Translations under genes and position numbers: made by a program
Origin: Glandiceps talaboti
Taxonomy: Eukaryota; Hemichordata; Enteropneusta; Spengelidae
DNA length: 43,500 nucleotides
Assembly: GCF_964340395.1 (NCBI RefSeq)
Contig: NC_135571.1
Location: forward strand, 3,149,611-3,193,110
Direction: 5' to 3'
Part shown: positions 25,701 through 40,062 of the stretch, one piece after another
Numbering within the stretch: position 1 is the first letter of the stretch
Layout: each line of letters starts with the position of its first letter
Notes under the pieces: generated by a model
Database searches by the model: none
The model's input: only the letters and a program-made list of their open reading frames with translations
What the model was told of the DNA's origin: nothing

Positions 25701-28324
25701 ACAGAATTCTGACCCCTTCTGTGGGGTATTTTCCCCCAAAAAAGTAAAAAGCTTCATTTTCTGTAAATTTTTGACAAATTTTAACTTTATTTTGGACAAA
25801 AATGCAAGAAATAATCATTTATAATAAACTAGTTCTAAAAATTTTCTTTAAAATGATTAAATTTTTGAAAATTTTGACAAAGTTGAAGTTTACATATTTT
25901 TGTTGTCATGCCTGCTATACCACAGGGGTTAATCCCCCTGGATTAGCAGTATGCAAATTGACAATATATGCACACATCAAAGTTGAATAAGCTTATACAT
26001 CCACACTGGTAACAGTTACACTTGTAACTATGTACACTTCTAGTGTAACTCTCAAATAATGGACCTCCCTTTTTTAACAGATTCACACGCATAATTAACT
26101 TTTCTATTTTTGGTTTTTGTGAGCAACACTTCAGAATAGGGTGTGTCTGAACAAAAGAAACAGTTATTTTATCAAATAGAGATTGCCAGCTTTATTTGAA
26201 GGGAGTTTGGAATTTCCACTTTCATGTTCAATACAATGGTCTCCAAAAGGGGAAATCTGGGGGGGGGGGGTGAATGTAGTTCAGAAAATTTAGAAATTTC
26301 TGTGGTTTAAAATTGAATTAATCTGAGAAAAATGTTCTGAAGAATGACTTTTTTCTATTGAGCTGCAGCACAGTGACAAATTATTACCAAACAATTTAAA
26401 ATCTCATTTTGTTTCTCAATTTTCAATTTTTCAACTAATTAATTATGTCTGGGAAAGAGATGCTCAGAATATGTTTTTGTGAAAATCCTTGCGTAAAAGT
26501 TTTCAACAGAGATTTCTAGCTCTAGTATTAGTTTTGAGAAAACATTTCAGTAAATTTTACAAGTGTCTATAAAAAACTTTTGGTAGATAATTGTGGAGAG
26601 AAGACTTCAGAACTATATCAGATGTTATACTTTCATATCAGCAAATACATTACCCTTCTCCAAATTCCAAATACAAGACTTTACTAAAAATTTGGAAAAC
26701 ATGGCAGGGCTGTTTAGAAATGTACGCTCCAAGTATCCACTGTTGTGGGGAGTATTAAAAATTCATACCAGAGAGACTCACATAGCAACAGGGGTAACAA
26801 ACACCTGTCTTAACGAACCCATAGGAAAACACAACCCTGATTTCAATCATAATTCGAAATTTTTTCACATTTAAATATTTGACATTTTGAAAACCATACC
26901 TGATTAATTTAAAACAGAATGATCTCAATATTTCAAACTTTGTATTTTTCTTCACCCAAAGACAATCAAGTCATTATTCGAGGCATAATTTGAAATATCA
27001 GGTATGACAATATAAAAAAAGACCATATAATGGATGAATGAATTAATTAATTGAGTAAATTCACACTTAGATTACATCTCGACTTACATCGGATTAAAAT
27101 CCATTTATTTGATAACTTTAACATCAAACAAAACCTACGAAATCAATATTTCTGGGTATTAATGTACTTTGTACCTATGATAACCTGTACTACATTGTAC
27201 AAGTACTTCCATCAAGGTGCGTTTATTTACGATTTTCTTGGAGACATTGGTCTGCCGTCGTGTATTTGTTTTTTCGCTTGTATCGCAGGACAACTGGTGT
27301 TTGGCAGTGTTAAATTTTTCAGTACATTGCCAAATACTGTTTAGTCAACACCAAGCTATTCACAGTCGCAGCTGAATGCGATGTTCCATTATGTAATGTC
27401 CCCTACCGAAAAAGAACTCGCGTTTGGTCAAATACTTCGTGAGTAAGCTCAAATTCCAGTGGTATTTCATCAACATGGTGCTGAGCAAAAAATATGCAAA
27501 CTTTGTCTCAAATCACCTTAGCAACTGTAAGTGTGTACATTTTTTGAATGGGATTCAAAATGGCAGCCCCCATATTTATACTTTGCTATGCGCCGTTGAT
27601 TGTTTTGTCTCGCTGACTGGTCGTAAACGCAGAAGTCAAACAATACGAGCTGGTTGTCTGTGCAAGGTGTGGAGTTTGCAGACGTATGGATGACTCGTAA
27701 TCGAAATATCTGACGGCGTCACGAGTACAAACTTTGTTAGTTTAGACGATCTGGTGAGGTTATTTTTGTAACTGCGGTGATCAATCATTCAAACGCAAAT
27801 AGTACCACTGATACGGCTATACCCGAAGGCAAGAAACATTTGTATAGTTTCGATACACATGGGGTGATCGGAAAAAAGACAGTAGAATTGATGTATACTT
27901 TGTCTGTCTGTGTCATAAAATTAAAGAAAAACTAAAATAAATTTATTATTTAATTTAAAAACACAGTTCTAAGGACGAGTTATGAATATGATTTTCTTTA
28001 GCATGCGAGTGATTCTCTTGTAACTTGTACCGACGTCCGTTTATATCACACGACTTTCCTGGTTAAGTTAATGGCAATTATGCTTGCCAAACAAAAAACA
28101 AAACTCCGAGGGGTTCGGATCGCAGATGCAAACTGCTAAAAACTATATACACTTACCGGGACGGTAGTTTCCGGCCTCGACTGGCTGGTGAGAAAAGTGT
28201 ATTCGTAATCCGAAAAAGAAGTGTTCACATCTTGCCGAGTTCTTGGGGAAGCCGTGTATCGAAGTCTCCGTTCTGGTAACTCGTCTTCATAATTAACTAC
28301 ACAAAGTGTCGGAAACTCGGTCAT
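1698..28324 (-). CDS. Uncharacterised minus-strand gene, 8 exons, about 309 aa (gene A)
   Basis: Exons, in transcript order: 28157-28324, 21117-21389, 9967-10041, 9588-9762, 8704-8760, 6248-6289, 2538-2582, 1698-1792. All have GT donors and AG acceptors; phases run 0, 0, 0, 1, 1, 1, 1 without conflict, and the sum ends at a TAA. This phase consistency across small exons is the main evidence. I do not recognise the product. It starts MTEFPTLCVVNYEDELPERR and is rich in Ser, Arg, Tyr and Pro. It has a basic run KRKKK near residue 202, PPPPP near 221-225, Trp-containing patches (GDWMIKD, KWNRHLDAW, FWHYRRK, VRWFDNEND), and ends in a Ser-rich tail. There is no signal peptide, membrane segment or zinc-finger Cys pattern. 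A cytoskeletal or ciliary role would be a guess. Exons could be missing in the long introns. Confidence 0.62.
1921..1934 (-). promoter_or_regulatory. CTCF-like motif in the gene A intron between exons 7 and 8
   Basis: Minus strand reads CCACAAGAGGGCGC, one mismatch from CCASYAGRKGGCRS. A near copy, CCACAAGAGGGCGA, is at 2096-2109 within the local duplication. Confidence 0.35.
1921..2150. repeat. Duplicated CGCCCTCTTGTGGTG segment
   Basis: 1922-1975 and 2098-2150 share cgccctcttgtggtgaaaya, tttg-atttac and agaacata. The 14-bp cores read CCACAAGAGGGCG(C/A) on the minus strand, close to the CTCF core motif. Confidence 0.5.
2538..2582 (-). CDS. Gene A exon 7 (residues 264-278)
   Basis: 45 nt, phase 1 to 1. 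The acceptor is ccttttttcacaccaag and the donor AGTG|GTAAGG. It encodes VGSRLTSGKSVSSRS, which runs naturally into the Ser-rich start of the next exon (VSSQSTVTL). Confidence 0.5.
2722..3215. mobile_element. Foldback element of about 494 bp with long inverted arms
   Basis: The left arm starts TACCTGTAGACTTGAAGGA and the right arm, reverse-complemented, TACCTGTAGTCTTGAAGGA. The arms stay similar for about 150 bp (ctaactgccat, tattttcact, aagcctaXaaac, tttaggtccag). Interior about 190 bp, AT-rich, no ORF. It lies in the intron between exons 6 and 7 of gene A. Confidence 0.7.
3737..3840. mobile_element. Related copy of the 25.5-kb foldback element
   Basis: Shares gactataagatattggtacc-ctgtgctgttcagccctatcagg and ttagctgacagcgtgg with the element at 25477-25617, in the same order, with one copy of the internal block. 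Confidence 0.45.
4063..4145. repeat. Interspersed repeat (AAGCCAAGTTGAATG family), copy 1
   Basis: Shared core: ttataccgcacttaagccaa, gttgaatg, then about 30 bp, tttataacctggttgttcta and tgtca. Other copies are at 11663-11729 (inverted) and 23130-23195. Element boundaries are not defined. Confidence 0.55.
5402..5519. mobile_element. Small foldback MITE (GAGAGTCTGGGTAACC family), copy 1
   Basis: Contains agtcttggttacccagactc at the left and the inverted arm cctcaacgacgagagtctag at the right. The arms read agactctcgtcxxtgagggc in both directions. The same terminal words occur at 40021-40069 and 40780-40808. Confidence 0.6.
6248..6289 (-). CDS. Gene A exon 6 (residues 250-263)
   Basis: 42 nt, phase 1 to 1. 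The acceptor is ctttcctatgttaag|GTGTGCC and the donor GCGG|GTAAGAT. It encodes GVPANSEHSDYGSA. It is a very small exon, supported by splice sites and phase only. Confidence 0.5.
6478..6542. repeat. 31-bp tandem duplication
   Basis: agtattaatcacacaggtac taatt appears twice in direct order. Simple local duplication in the intron between exons 5 and 6... of gene A region downstream of exon 5. Confidence 0.5.
7099..8416. mobile_element. 1.3-kb inverted-repeat pair, possible non-autonomous transposon
   Basis: 7099-7179 and 8329-8416 are inverted copies: gtaaggtatcccatgacggg against the complement of ccctgtcatggcgtacctta, then gggcgccctca...gatgtgtgag and tctgccctca. Similarity runs about 80-90 bp. 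The 1.15 kb between has no ORF and contains a local duplication (7304-7470). It could instead be two separate solo MITEs in opposite orientation. Confidence 0.5.
7304..7470. repeat. Duplicated CACCCCTAGTGGCCAAACT segment
   Basis: cctagtggccaaactttaca atcttttgttttt at about 7322 and cctagtggccaaactataca atcttttgttttt at 7434, about 110 bp apart. Confidence 0.55.
8704..8760 (-). CDS. Gene A exon 5 (residues 231-249)
   Basis: 57 nt, phase 1 to 1. The acceptor is tgtttgttcttag|CTTCTAAAGG and the donor CCCTG|GTGAGG. It encodes ASKGVRWFDNENDIFLPSP. Phase 1 of the previous exon joins exactly (G|CT gives Ala). Confidence 0.62.
9075..9345. repeat. Degenerate tandem repeat (GTTGCTGCAATACTTTGATGTCC)
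   Basis: Four or five diverged copies of gctgcaatactttgatgtcc with actgac or acagac following. Unit about 55-65 bp. It lies in the intron between exons 4 and 5 of gene A. Confidence 0.5.
9588..9762 (-). CDS. Gene A exon 4 (residues 173-230): basic and polyproline segment
   Basis: 175 nt, phase 0 to 1. The acceptor is atttttttttcag|CCTGAATAC and the donor AAAAG|GTAAGAG. It encodes PEYDEFPHLPCPRFHAHMEK, a Lys/Arg run, KPPDFWHYRRKEE, then PPPPPRPKRK. The polyproline could bind SH3, WW or EVH1 domains, but that is inference from composition only. Confidence 0.72.
9967..10041 (-). CDS. Gene A exon 3 (residues 148-172)
   Basis: 75 nt, phase 0 to 0, encoding a His/Tyr/Arg-rich 25-mer starting DDENSLYFRFHHTANLYDRG. 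The acceptor is cattttttttgtag and the donor GTG|GTAAGTAA, both strong. It is too short for a simple ORF scan. Part of it (the complement of agcgccctctat) is repeated in the next intron at 9912-9923. Confidence 0.62.
10117..10504. mobile_element. TTAA-flanked MITE, family 1, copy 2 (inverted relative to copy 1)
   Basis: Begins TTAAAGCTGCACTAGCTGTA and shares the interior of copy 1 in reverse complement (for example ccaataatttagatattg, ttaattagaggtctat, aaatttgatttgattta). The right terminus is diverged but again ends at TTAA (10501). It lies in the intron between exons 2 and 3 of gene A. Confidence 0.65.
10535..11554. repeat. 20-copy, 51-bp minisatellite
   Basis: Twenty units of exactly 51 bp with no indels, differing by a few substitutions (core gtgtctgctctgtagacaca, then ataaagataacacacaaaca). 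Because 51 is a multiple of 3 and the unit lacks stops in several frames, long repetitive ORFs appear on both strands. These are not genes. It lies in the intron between exons 2 and 3 of gene A, directly after a TTAA MITE. Confidence 0.95.
11663..11729. repeat. Interspersed repeat (AAGCCAAGTTGAATG family), copy 2, inverted
   Basis: Reverse complement carries ccaagccaagttgaatg, tttataccccggttgttcta and tgtcac, matching 4063-4145. Confidence 0.55.
11740..13330. other. Gene A intron sequence with nothing recognisable
   Basis: AT-rich, no splice-flanked ORF. The only clear structure is a T-run followed by a G-run at 13267-13300. Confidence 0.5.
13331..14262. repeat. Direct duplication of about 200 bp, 720 bp apart
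   Basis: 13331-13530 and 14051-14255 share ttctttccc-ctttgcaaa, ttttagaccagaattggaaa, aattttggttaaattgatca and tctcatttcattttagactg. The spacing suggests a tandem unit of about 720 bp or two copies of one element. Confidence 0.65.
15195..15620. repeat. Degenerate tandem units with GATTCxAGTCTAAAA word
   Basis: gattccagtctaaaa (about 15219), gattctaatctaaaa (15379) and gaattcagtctaaaa (15499) recur with similar flanks at 120-160 bp spacing. It is the reverse complement of the ttttagactggaat word in the 13.3-14.3 kb duplication, so probably the same old repeat. Confidence 0.4.
16424..16790. repeat. Degenerate tandem repeat, unit about 45-50 bp (CCTGTAGCAGCC)
   Basis: The phrase gatatcaacaaccctgtagc-agcc recurs seven or so times with variation. 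Short minus-strand ORFs across it are artefacts. Confidence 0.6.
16919..17304. mobile_element. TTAA MITE, family 1, copy 3 (diverged)
   Basis: Same orientation as copy 1. Shared blocks include aatcaaatcaaattaa...ggtccacacc, cgacccctaattaacatat, tattggtatttcacaattt and the terminal cagttacagcttgtgcagca before TTAA. The left end is degraded (cataaagtttcacta). Confidence 0.6.
17540..17782 (+). mobile_element. SINE/LINE 3' end with (ATT)n tail
   Basis: The 3' part reads tgtaaggcgctttgagcatg, then gaaagcgctatataagaacc and an (ATT)4 tail. This tail type is shared by L2/CR1-like LINEs and the SINEs they mobilise in fish and marine invertebrates (family knowledge). The upstream part (atgctccccagggagttgag) looks like element body. 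No tRNA A/B box pair is clear, so it may be a 5'-truncated LINE or SINE. Confidence 0.65.
17859..18225. mobile_element. Palindromic foldback element of about 367 bp
   Basis: Left arm (17861 to about 18004) and right arm (about 18064-18224) are imperfect reverse complements. Both start agactctctcacag and share aaaattaaagctaaacgaat, gtatgtaccgatacca and atatccttgtactgtg. The spacer is about 58 bp. Short ORFs on both strands are by-products of the palindrome. A second, broken copy lies at 23845-24234. Confidence 0.75.
18500..19165. repeat. Degenerate tandem repeat of about 150 bp, 4-5 copies
   Basis: Repeating blocks: gaaactgtctctctggtgaa attaatgggacagaacaggt ... tcacaggtgtctggcgat .. aactcgtgatcgtgaat .. 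tttccatttatgtacattt. Copies vary by substitutions and indels. It overlaps short ORFs on both strands that I reject. Confidence 0.65.
19601..19755. repeat. 77-bp tandem duplication
   Basis: aagaaatgtttagagtcctt ggtatagcc-tttgatgaggt occurs at about 19630 and 19710. A more diverged third copy lies near 19945-20000 (agagcccttggaattgattt, tgatgaggtg). Confidence 0.6.
20803..21090. repeat. 32-bp tandem repeat, 9 degenerate copies, beside gene A exon 2 donor
   Basis: Unit like aatgccacactggtacttgt-atgtcatgtggt. It ends 26 bp from the exon 2 5' splice site at 21116. The short plus-strand ORF over it is a by-product. Confidence 0.85.
21117..21389 (-). CDS. Gene A exon 2 (residues 57-147)
   Basis: 273 nt, phase 0 to 0. 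The acceptor is atttttcattacag|TATCGG and the donor AACCAG|GTTAGT. It translates without a stop: Ser-rich start (LSAPSSSSKPK), then PYRGDSSFYRDND, YGDWMIKDR and DRPKWNRHLDAWVSGNQ. It is the longest exon of this gene and sits about 27 bp upstream (in transcript sense) of a 9-copy 32-bp tandem repeat in the following intron. Confidence 0.7.
21575..21640 (+). repeat. Possible retroelement tail ending in (ATTC)n
   Basis: aaaggctggtggcctaatat, gatatgaataaaac, then four ATTC units. An AATAAA followed by a short tandem tail is typical of non-LTR 3' ends. No body is identifiable. Confidence 0.3.
21676..21745. repeat. Interspersed repeat with 13-bp perfect inverted ends
   Basis: AAACCAGAGCTGT at 21691-21703 and its exact complement at 21730-21742 enclose ttcttccgcaacactacgaaa. 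The same block occurs inverted at 30248-30296 (cgcagtgtcgcagaagaaat, then acagctctggtttgcgagaa). Confidence 0.55.
21789..21846. repeat. 15-bp inverted repeat (hairpin)
   Basis: TAAACCACGGCCTCT at 21789-21803 and AGAGGCTGTGGTTTA at 21832-21846 pair with one mismatch around a 28-nt loop. It lies 47 bp from the preceding CAGAGCTGT hairpin. No function is evident. Confidence 0.5.
22225..22325 (+). repeat. Possible retroelement tail ending in (TTA)n
   Basis: Ends gaaataaagttattattatt. An inverted word pair (tcctacaattgtcgtcac / gtgg-acgaaattgt) precedes it. Identification is by tail shape only. Confidence 0.3.
23130..23195. repeat. Interspersed repeat (AAGCCAAGTTGAATG family), copy 3
   Basis: Contains ttgtaagccaagttgaatgt then gatttataccctggtcattt, aligning with the other two copies. 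Confidence 0.5.
23845..24234. mobile_element. Partial second copy of the 17.9-kb palindrome family, interrupted by another element
   Basis: 23845-23878 (gtcaatgagggtccacagta) and 24163-24232 (ggtacatacaaaac...gatgctccgaggagtgtgag) match the right arm of the 17859-18225 element. They are separated by the nested element at 23880-24162. The outer left arm is missing. Confidence 0.6.
23880..24162. mobile_element. Nested 283-bp MITE with GGGCTTGAAATC ends, hAT-like
   Basis: Starts AGGGCTTGAAATCAAC and ends GTTAATTTCGAGCCCT, an inverted pair with two mismatches. The interior has repeated gtagcccaxxgggctacc blocks that can fold back. The ends resemble the CAGGGCTCGAAATTAAC-type termini I associate with hAT MITEs (from memory, not checked). 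The target duplication is not clear. Confidence 0.62.
24713..25036. mobile_element. TTAA-flanked MITE, family 2
   Basis: Left end TTAAGGGGCACAAGCTGAGT; right end is ACTCAGCTTGTGCCCCTTTA plus A. The inverted termini are about 22 bp and near perfect, and TTAA lies at both boundaries (24713-24716, 25033-25036). Interior of about 280 bp has no ORF. The terminus resembles family 1 in layout but not in detail. Confidence 0.72.
25477..25617. mobile_element. Small foldback element with internal 47-bp tandem duplication
   Basis: Ends gactgtaaggtatacc and the inverted gtatctcatagac. Inside, the block cttgtgttgttcaggcctta ... gagagtgttggctgata occurs twice. A related copy is at 3737-3840. Confidence 0.5.
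25620..28156. other. Distal part of gene A intron 1 without assigned features
   Basis: AT-rich. An open frame at 27051-27344 starts with TTG and has no recognisable domain; the one at 26593-26874 likewise starts without ATG. I see no supported gene. A poly(G) run lies at 26258-26270. Confidence 0.5.
28157..28324 (-). CDS. Gene A exon 1 (start codon, residues 1-56)
   Basis: ATG at 28324-28322 opens 56 codons ending TTVP before the donor CCG|GTAAGT (phase 0). The open frame extends 10 codons further upstream but only to a TTG, so this ATG is the best start. Its context is weak (C at -3). The surrounding 28130-28510 is visibly richer in CG dinucleotides than flanking DNA, as expected near a 5' end. 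Confidence 0.72.
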
Positions 28325-28347
28325 TTGAAAAGAAAACCAGCGGCCAT
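28321..28347 (-). promoter_or_regulatory. Upstream ORF (8 codons) whose stop overlaps the gene A start codon
   Basis: ATG at 28347-28345 (G at +4) reads eight sense codons to a TGA at 28323-28321. That TGA overlaps the main ATG at 28324-28322 as ATGA. A second ATG-TAA start-stop lies just upstream (about 28362-28357). If the mRNA begins upstream of these, they would be expected to limit translation or require reinitiation. The transcription start is not known. Confidence 0.5.
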
Positions 28348-29127
28348 ACACCAAACTCTTACATTTTCTTGTGTTCTGTTCTAACTGCCGTGACGATATT
28401 ACTGTAAACAGCGAGATAATTCACGACACACTACACCAACATGTGGAAGGCGACTCCGATCTGTTTCATGTTTCCTGTATCGAACAGCGGCCGTGGGGTC
28501 ATGGAACGTGCCATTTATTTAGAGGGGGGGCCAGTAGTTGGTGAGATTTTTACTTCATTTGTGACTTCTCTTTCCGATCATTTGGCACTCTAAAATAAAA
28601 ATACACACTGTTATCATACGGACAGTCTAGATTTTAAAATATCGATAACATATTTTCAAACTATCATTGAAGAAAAAGTCGTAAGAAAAGCCATACTACC
28701 TATGTAAATAAATGTTCGTCATCTTAGAAGTTCTGACCATCTCGCTGTCATCAGAGCTGTCATTAGGTACATCGAATCTAGCTACGTAATAGATTACGTC
28801 ATCCTGGATTTAGCGAGACGGTGATAAAAGTACAGTGACCTTTCCCTTTTGTGACTTTAAACGTTTCAACAATACAGTTAATGGTCAAAACAACTTTGTT
28901 AAAAAGTTTTCCTCTGACTTTGTTGAGCTTTCCTTTCAAGTTTCATGGTCATGGTTTGTTTGTTTTTCCATGTTAATGAAGTATTTTTTTCCTCACCTGG
29001 ATCGCATGGCTTTCTTCTAATAAGCTTGATTATTTTCTTTTAAACATTTTTTTTCTATGAATCAACGGAAATTATTGCGATTATAGAGCATATCAGTTGT
29101 GTTTTTAAGTGATCGTGTGATATTTGA

Positions 29128-29141
29128 CCACTGGGTGGCGC
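29128..29141 (+). promoter_or_regulatory. CTCF-like motif between the divergent genes
   Basis: CCACTGGGTGGCGC, one mismatch from CCASYAGRKGGCRS. It overlaps the SINE-like patch, so it could be simply part of that repeat. Confidence 0.3.
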
Positions 29142-29290
29142 AATCCCGGATCTGCGGCCGCGGATCGACCCCGCGGGCCATATCACAGTTAATCTCAGAA
29201 CTGATTGCGAAGAAGGAACTCGCGACAGGTGATTCAGACTACGTCCTTGAATTGTCAGTCAACTTCCAATCATCACTTTAAAAAAAAAAT
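29128..29290 (+). mobile_element. tRNA-like GC-rich patch with poly(A): degraded SINE candidate
   Basis: TGGCGCAATCCCGG resembles a pol III A box, and CGCGG-ATCGACC-CCGCG folds as a 5-bp stem with a 7-nt loop, like a tRNA T arm/B box. The spacing between them is too short for a complete tRNA. About 100 bp later the segment ends in (A)10 at 29280. A 60-codon open frame here (29099-29281) has no ATG and no recognised homologue. Confidence 0.3.
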
Positions 29291-29472
29291 CATCAAATAT
29301 ATCTCATGAATTTGAAGGTTTTTGATGCATTATATTGAGCATGTATCAATATCCAAAATGAGCGTTTCCGAAAGGAAATTAAAACTCGTGTTTTAGAAGG
29401 CTTGTCTACACTTTTTACCCGATTCATTTGTTTTTTTACCCCAGGCTCGCTCTTCAGGCGGGTTGGTCAGAC

Positions 29473-30168
29473 CACAGTCGCTTGTAAACTGTTATTCCTT
29501 TCCTAAATGGTTTTATTCTTGTCTATGACGGTCCTAATACAGAACGATGACGTTATTATAGGGATTGGCGATATTCTTATAAAATCGGTAGCGATGTCAT
29601 TTCCACAGTCACAAACACAACACGATGATGATGAGAGCCAGACCCTAGACGAGCGGCTGGACCATTTATTCAAGATGTGAGAAATGAACTCATACAAGTA
29701 TCATAAATGCACACTAGTGCTATACGTACGCAAACTTAACAAAAGTTGAAATAACAGTATGTCTTATTACTGTGCATGGTACAGAGCAAACCCGTCAACA
29801 CCCTATCATGCCAGCCAGGAAAAACAGAGGTTAAAACCTTAACATACAAATTTGGAAAAAATCTCTGAAACCTGTAGTCCGTTTGCTTATGCATGATCGG
29901 GTTCAAGGTGTGGTGTTGGACCTCACCACAGTACCATGAAAACGCAAATTAAAACAAATTAACAATACGAAAGATATATATATAGACTATGGCGATGGGA
30001 ACGACCCCAATGTGATACATAATGGTATGTTACATTACTTGTAACATCGCTACCGATTTTATAAGAATATCGCCAATCCCTATAATAACGTCATTGTTCT
30101 GTATTAGGACCGTCATAGACAAGAATAAAACCATTTAGGAAAGGAATAACAGTTTACAAGCGACTGTG
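29473..30168. mobile_element. 696-bp foldback DNA transposon (non-autonomous) with 8-bp target duplication
   Basis: Ends are CACAGTCGCTTG and its exact reverse complement. The inverted arms run about 125-130 bp (29473-29600 and 30045-30168) with only a few mismatches. GGTCAGAC occurs directly at both outer flanks (29465-29472 and 30169-30176), an exact 8-bp target site duplication. No transposase ORF is present. The 8-bp duplication fits hAT, P or Merlin superfamilies. The terminal bases are not a clean hAT match, so I leave the superfamily open. Confidence 0.85.
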
Positions 30169-30247
30169 GGTCAGACATATTTCCGGAACTCAGACTTAAA
30201 AACGTTTGCAGCAATATGACCAAACGTTCTTCCATCGTCGTAAACTA

Positions 30248-30296
30248 CATTTCGCAGTGTCGCAGAAGAAATAACAGCTCTGGTTTGCGAGAATGA
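30248..30296. repeat. Second copy of the CAGAGCTGT repeat, inverted
   Basis: Matches 21676-21726 in reverse complement (attctcgcaaaccagagctg). It starts about 70 bp beyond the right target duplication of the 696-bp foldback element. Confidence 0.5.
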
Positions 30297-32301
30297 CGTA
30301 ATTATGCTGACGCTTTTGTATTTCACCTTGAGGCAAAGTACTGCCGTTGGTGGCGCTCTATCGATCTAGGCTGCATGTATGTTTTCGATCGGGACACCAT
30401 AATGTGATCAAGAATAAATGTATTTTACTGTCTATGATACATAGTGTAGAGACGTTGGTTTTTTATCCAATATGGGGCGAGATCAATAGTTCAATGTAGG
30501 ATATATAAAAAAAACTAAATTCCTTTAGTTTTGGGGTGGGGTTTTCAACTAGTTTAGTTCTCACTGATCCTACAAAACGATTTTACTTTGAATGGAGACT
30601 GTTTTGTACTCCTGAATACAAATATAGCTAACAAATGTCGTCAAATCGAGAAATCGAATAATATCCGCCCTATATAGTAAATGAATGGCAACAAGTAAAA
30701 TATGTGTTGGGAACGATGTCATTATATTCATAGTACTACATACTATTAGATAATAAAGATGTGAAATTGATTGTGTTGTCTGTCATGAAGGTCCAGTTAT
30801 TTAGGGCACTGGGAATGATCTTGATGTCGATAGGCCAAACCTTTTCCCGATAAACAAAAATCTCTGATGTTGATTATTTTACAGTCAACAAACTGAAAGT
30901 TCAGACTTTCCTACGGTTTTACGACTTTTCTTTTGAAATTTCAATATTAGAAAAGTTGCATGAGTCTGGGAACTGCCTGTTAAATAGCGATAGTGTGCTG
31001 CCGTTAAAGGGTCTAGTTGTTTACGACGATATGTTGGTGTATACAGATTGCACATGCTAAATGTCACACCGCCAATCTCTGCTACTAAAAACTGACACAT
31101 TAATTATAATGTCACTTGTTACAAAACAAGTTGAACAACCTGTTGCATGACATGATGTTGGCCAGTTTGGACGGTATCGCTTCAACGTCACGCACGTACG
31201 CCTGCGCACATCGATTCTAAAGTTATCTTGAGTCAGAAACTTGCATTTTGATTACATTGACGTCAAAATCACATATCGATATTCTGAAGAAATTTCCAGA
31301 TGTTGTTCGTCATCTAATAGTTGCATCACATAAAAGTCGCATCTCTATTGTCGAGAAATTTCCAGAATGAACTAGTTGAAATCTCGCATTGTGTTGCTCG
31401 ATTTAATCCTTGCACCACCTGGTTGAAAATGGTGTATCTATAACACATACATGATGACGTCATTCAAATCACATCATAACACACACCATCTCTCGTTCAT
31501 CAAACCTTTGGTTGATATCCAGACATCAAAGTGCCTAAAACATTAAAATTCTGTAAAATGTTCGTTTCCTATAATTTTGCTAATAATCATATTTTGACAA
31601 AATAGGCTTATGAAACAAACAATTTCATAATGTATGAATCATATGTATATCTATGCAAATGAGGCAATGGTAAATAGCGTCATCTTGCGGAAATATTATC
31701 AGCCCCCTAGACTAGTAGAGAAAAAGTCCTCCAATTATTATTCAATATTTATTCAATTGTTTAATTTTTTTTAAACTTTCTTTAAATGTTATTATTTTTT
31801 AGGTGTTAAAACTACACTTTTTTTAGAATTGTTCCATTGCAACGTAATATGAGGAATATTCACGACATGGTTTGTAACAAAAATTGGGCATTTCACGTTC
31901 GAATTCTCTGTTCCGCAAAACTTTCCCTCCCAAAACTGTCGTCTGCTTGTGACTTTTTAGTTCATCTCAATTTCATTTTCAGTGAGAAATATAGATATAA
32001 CCGTCATTAAAATACATGTTAAATATTTTGTCGAAAACTGTTATGTTTATATTTTTTAAATCTCAACAATGCATTCATTTTTTTCTGCCTACAGATATTT
32101 TTTTGCCAACAGTTTAATCTTATATTATGAAGTTAGGGGGTATGTTATGTGTACCAGCTGGTGATCTCTACTAAAGTTAAATTTACCCGAGTTTCACCCT
32201 TGAAATAGCTAGTCACCACACTGATTTTATAGGATTTAGAGAACAAACAACGAAAACACAGTGACGGTCGTAGGTTTTTTTTCTTTTAAAAAATTAGCAC
32301 C

Positions 32302-39787
<7,486 letters not shown>

Positions 39788-39950
39788 TAAGAAGGGAGTC
39801 ATATCCATGATCGAGATTCTCGCTGATTTAGGGGTAGTGGGTTCAGATTCAAAAATGACGTCATAATTTCAGCAAAACAGTAATTAGATGATAAAGAAGC
39901 AAGAACAGCGAATTCTGCAAAGAACACGGATCATAATTTTTTCACTCAGA

Positions 39951-40062
39951 TTTAGACTCTCACAGCTGGGGCTCTTCTACGAGACAACCCAGATCTAGAC
40001 GAGAGGGAGGCCTAGGTCTCGTAGGCAGAGCCCCAAGCGGCGAGAGTCTGGGTAACCAAGAC
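39951..40062. mobile_element. Small foldback MITE, copy 2 (in likely DKK3 3' UTR)
   Basis: Left arm agactctcacagctggggct...tacgagac; right arm gtctcgtaggcagagccc...gcgagagtct followed by gggtaaccaagact. These form an imperfect hairpin. Confidence 0.6.

Larger units (their letters stand above)
28325..32301. other. Intergenic region between the two divergent gene starts
   Basis: Contains the upstream ORF of gene A, the SINE-like patch, the 696-bp foldback element and the CAGAGCTGT repeat copy. 30300-32200 shows no ORF or repeat I can support. No canonical TATA box is evident close to the DKK3 ATG. Confidence 0.5.

Noticed and set aside
27051-27344. 97-aa hydrophobic plus-strand ORF
   Set aside because: Begins with TTG rather than ATG, no splice signals or recognised domain; likely chance.
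29099-29281. 60-codon open frame ending SVNFQSSL
   Set aside because: No ATG start, overlaps a SINE-like patch with poly(A), no family recognised.
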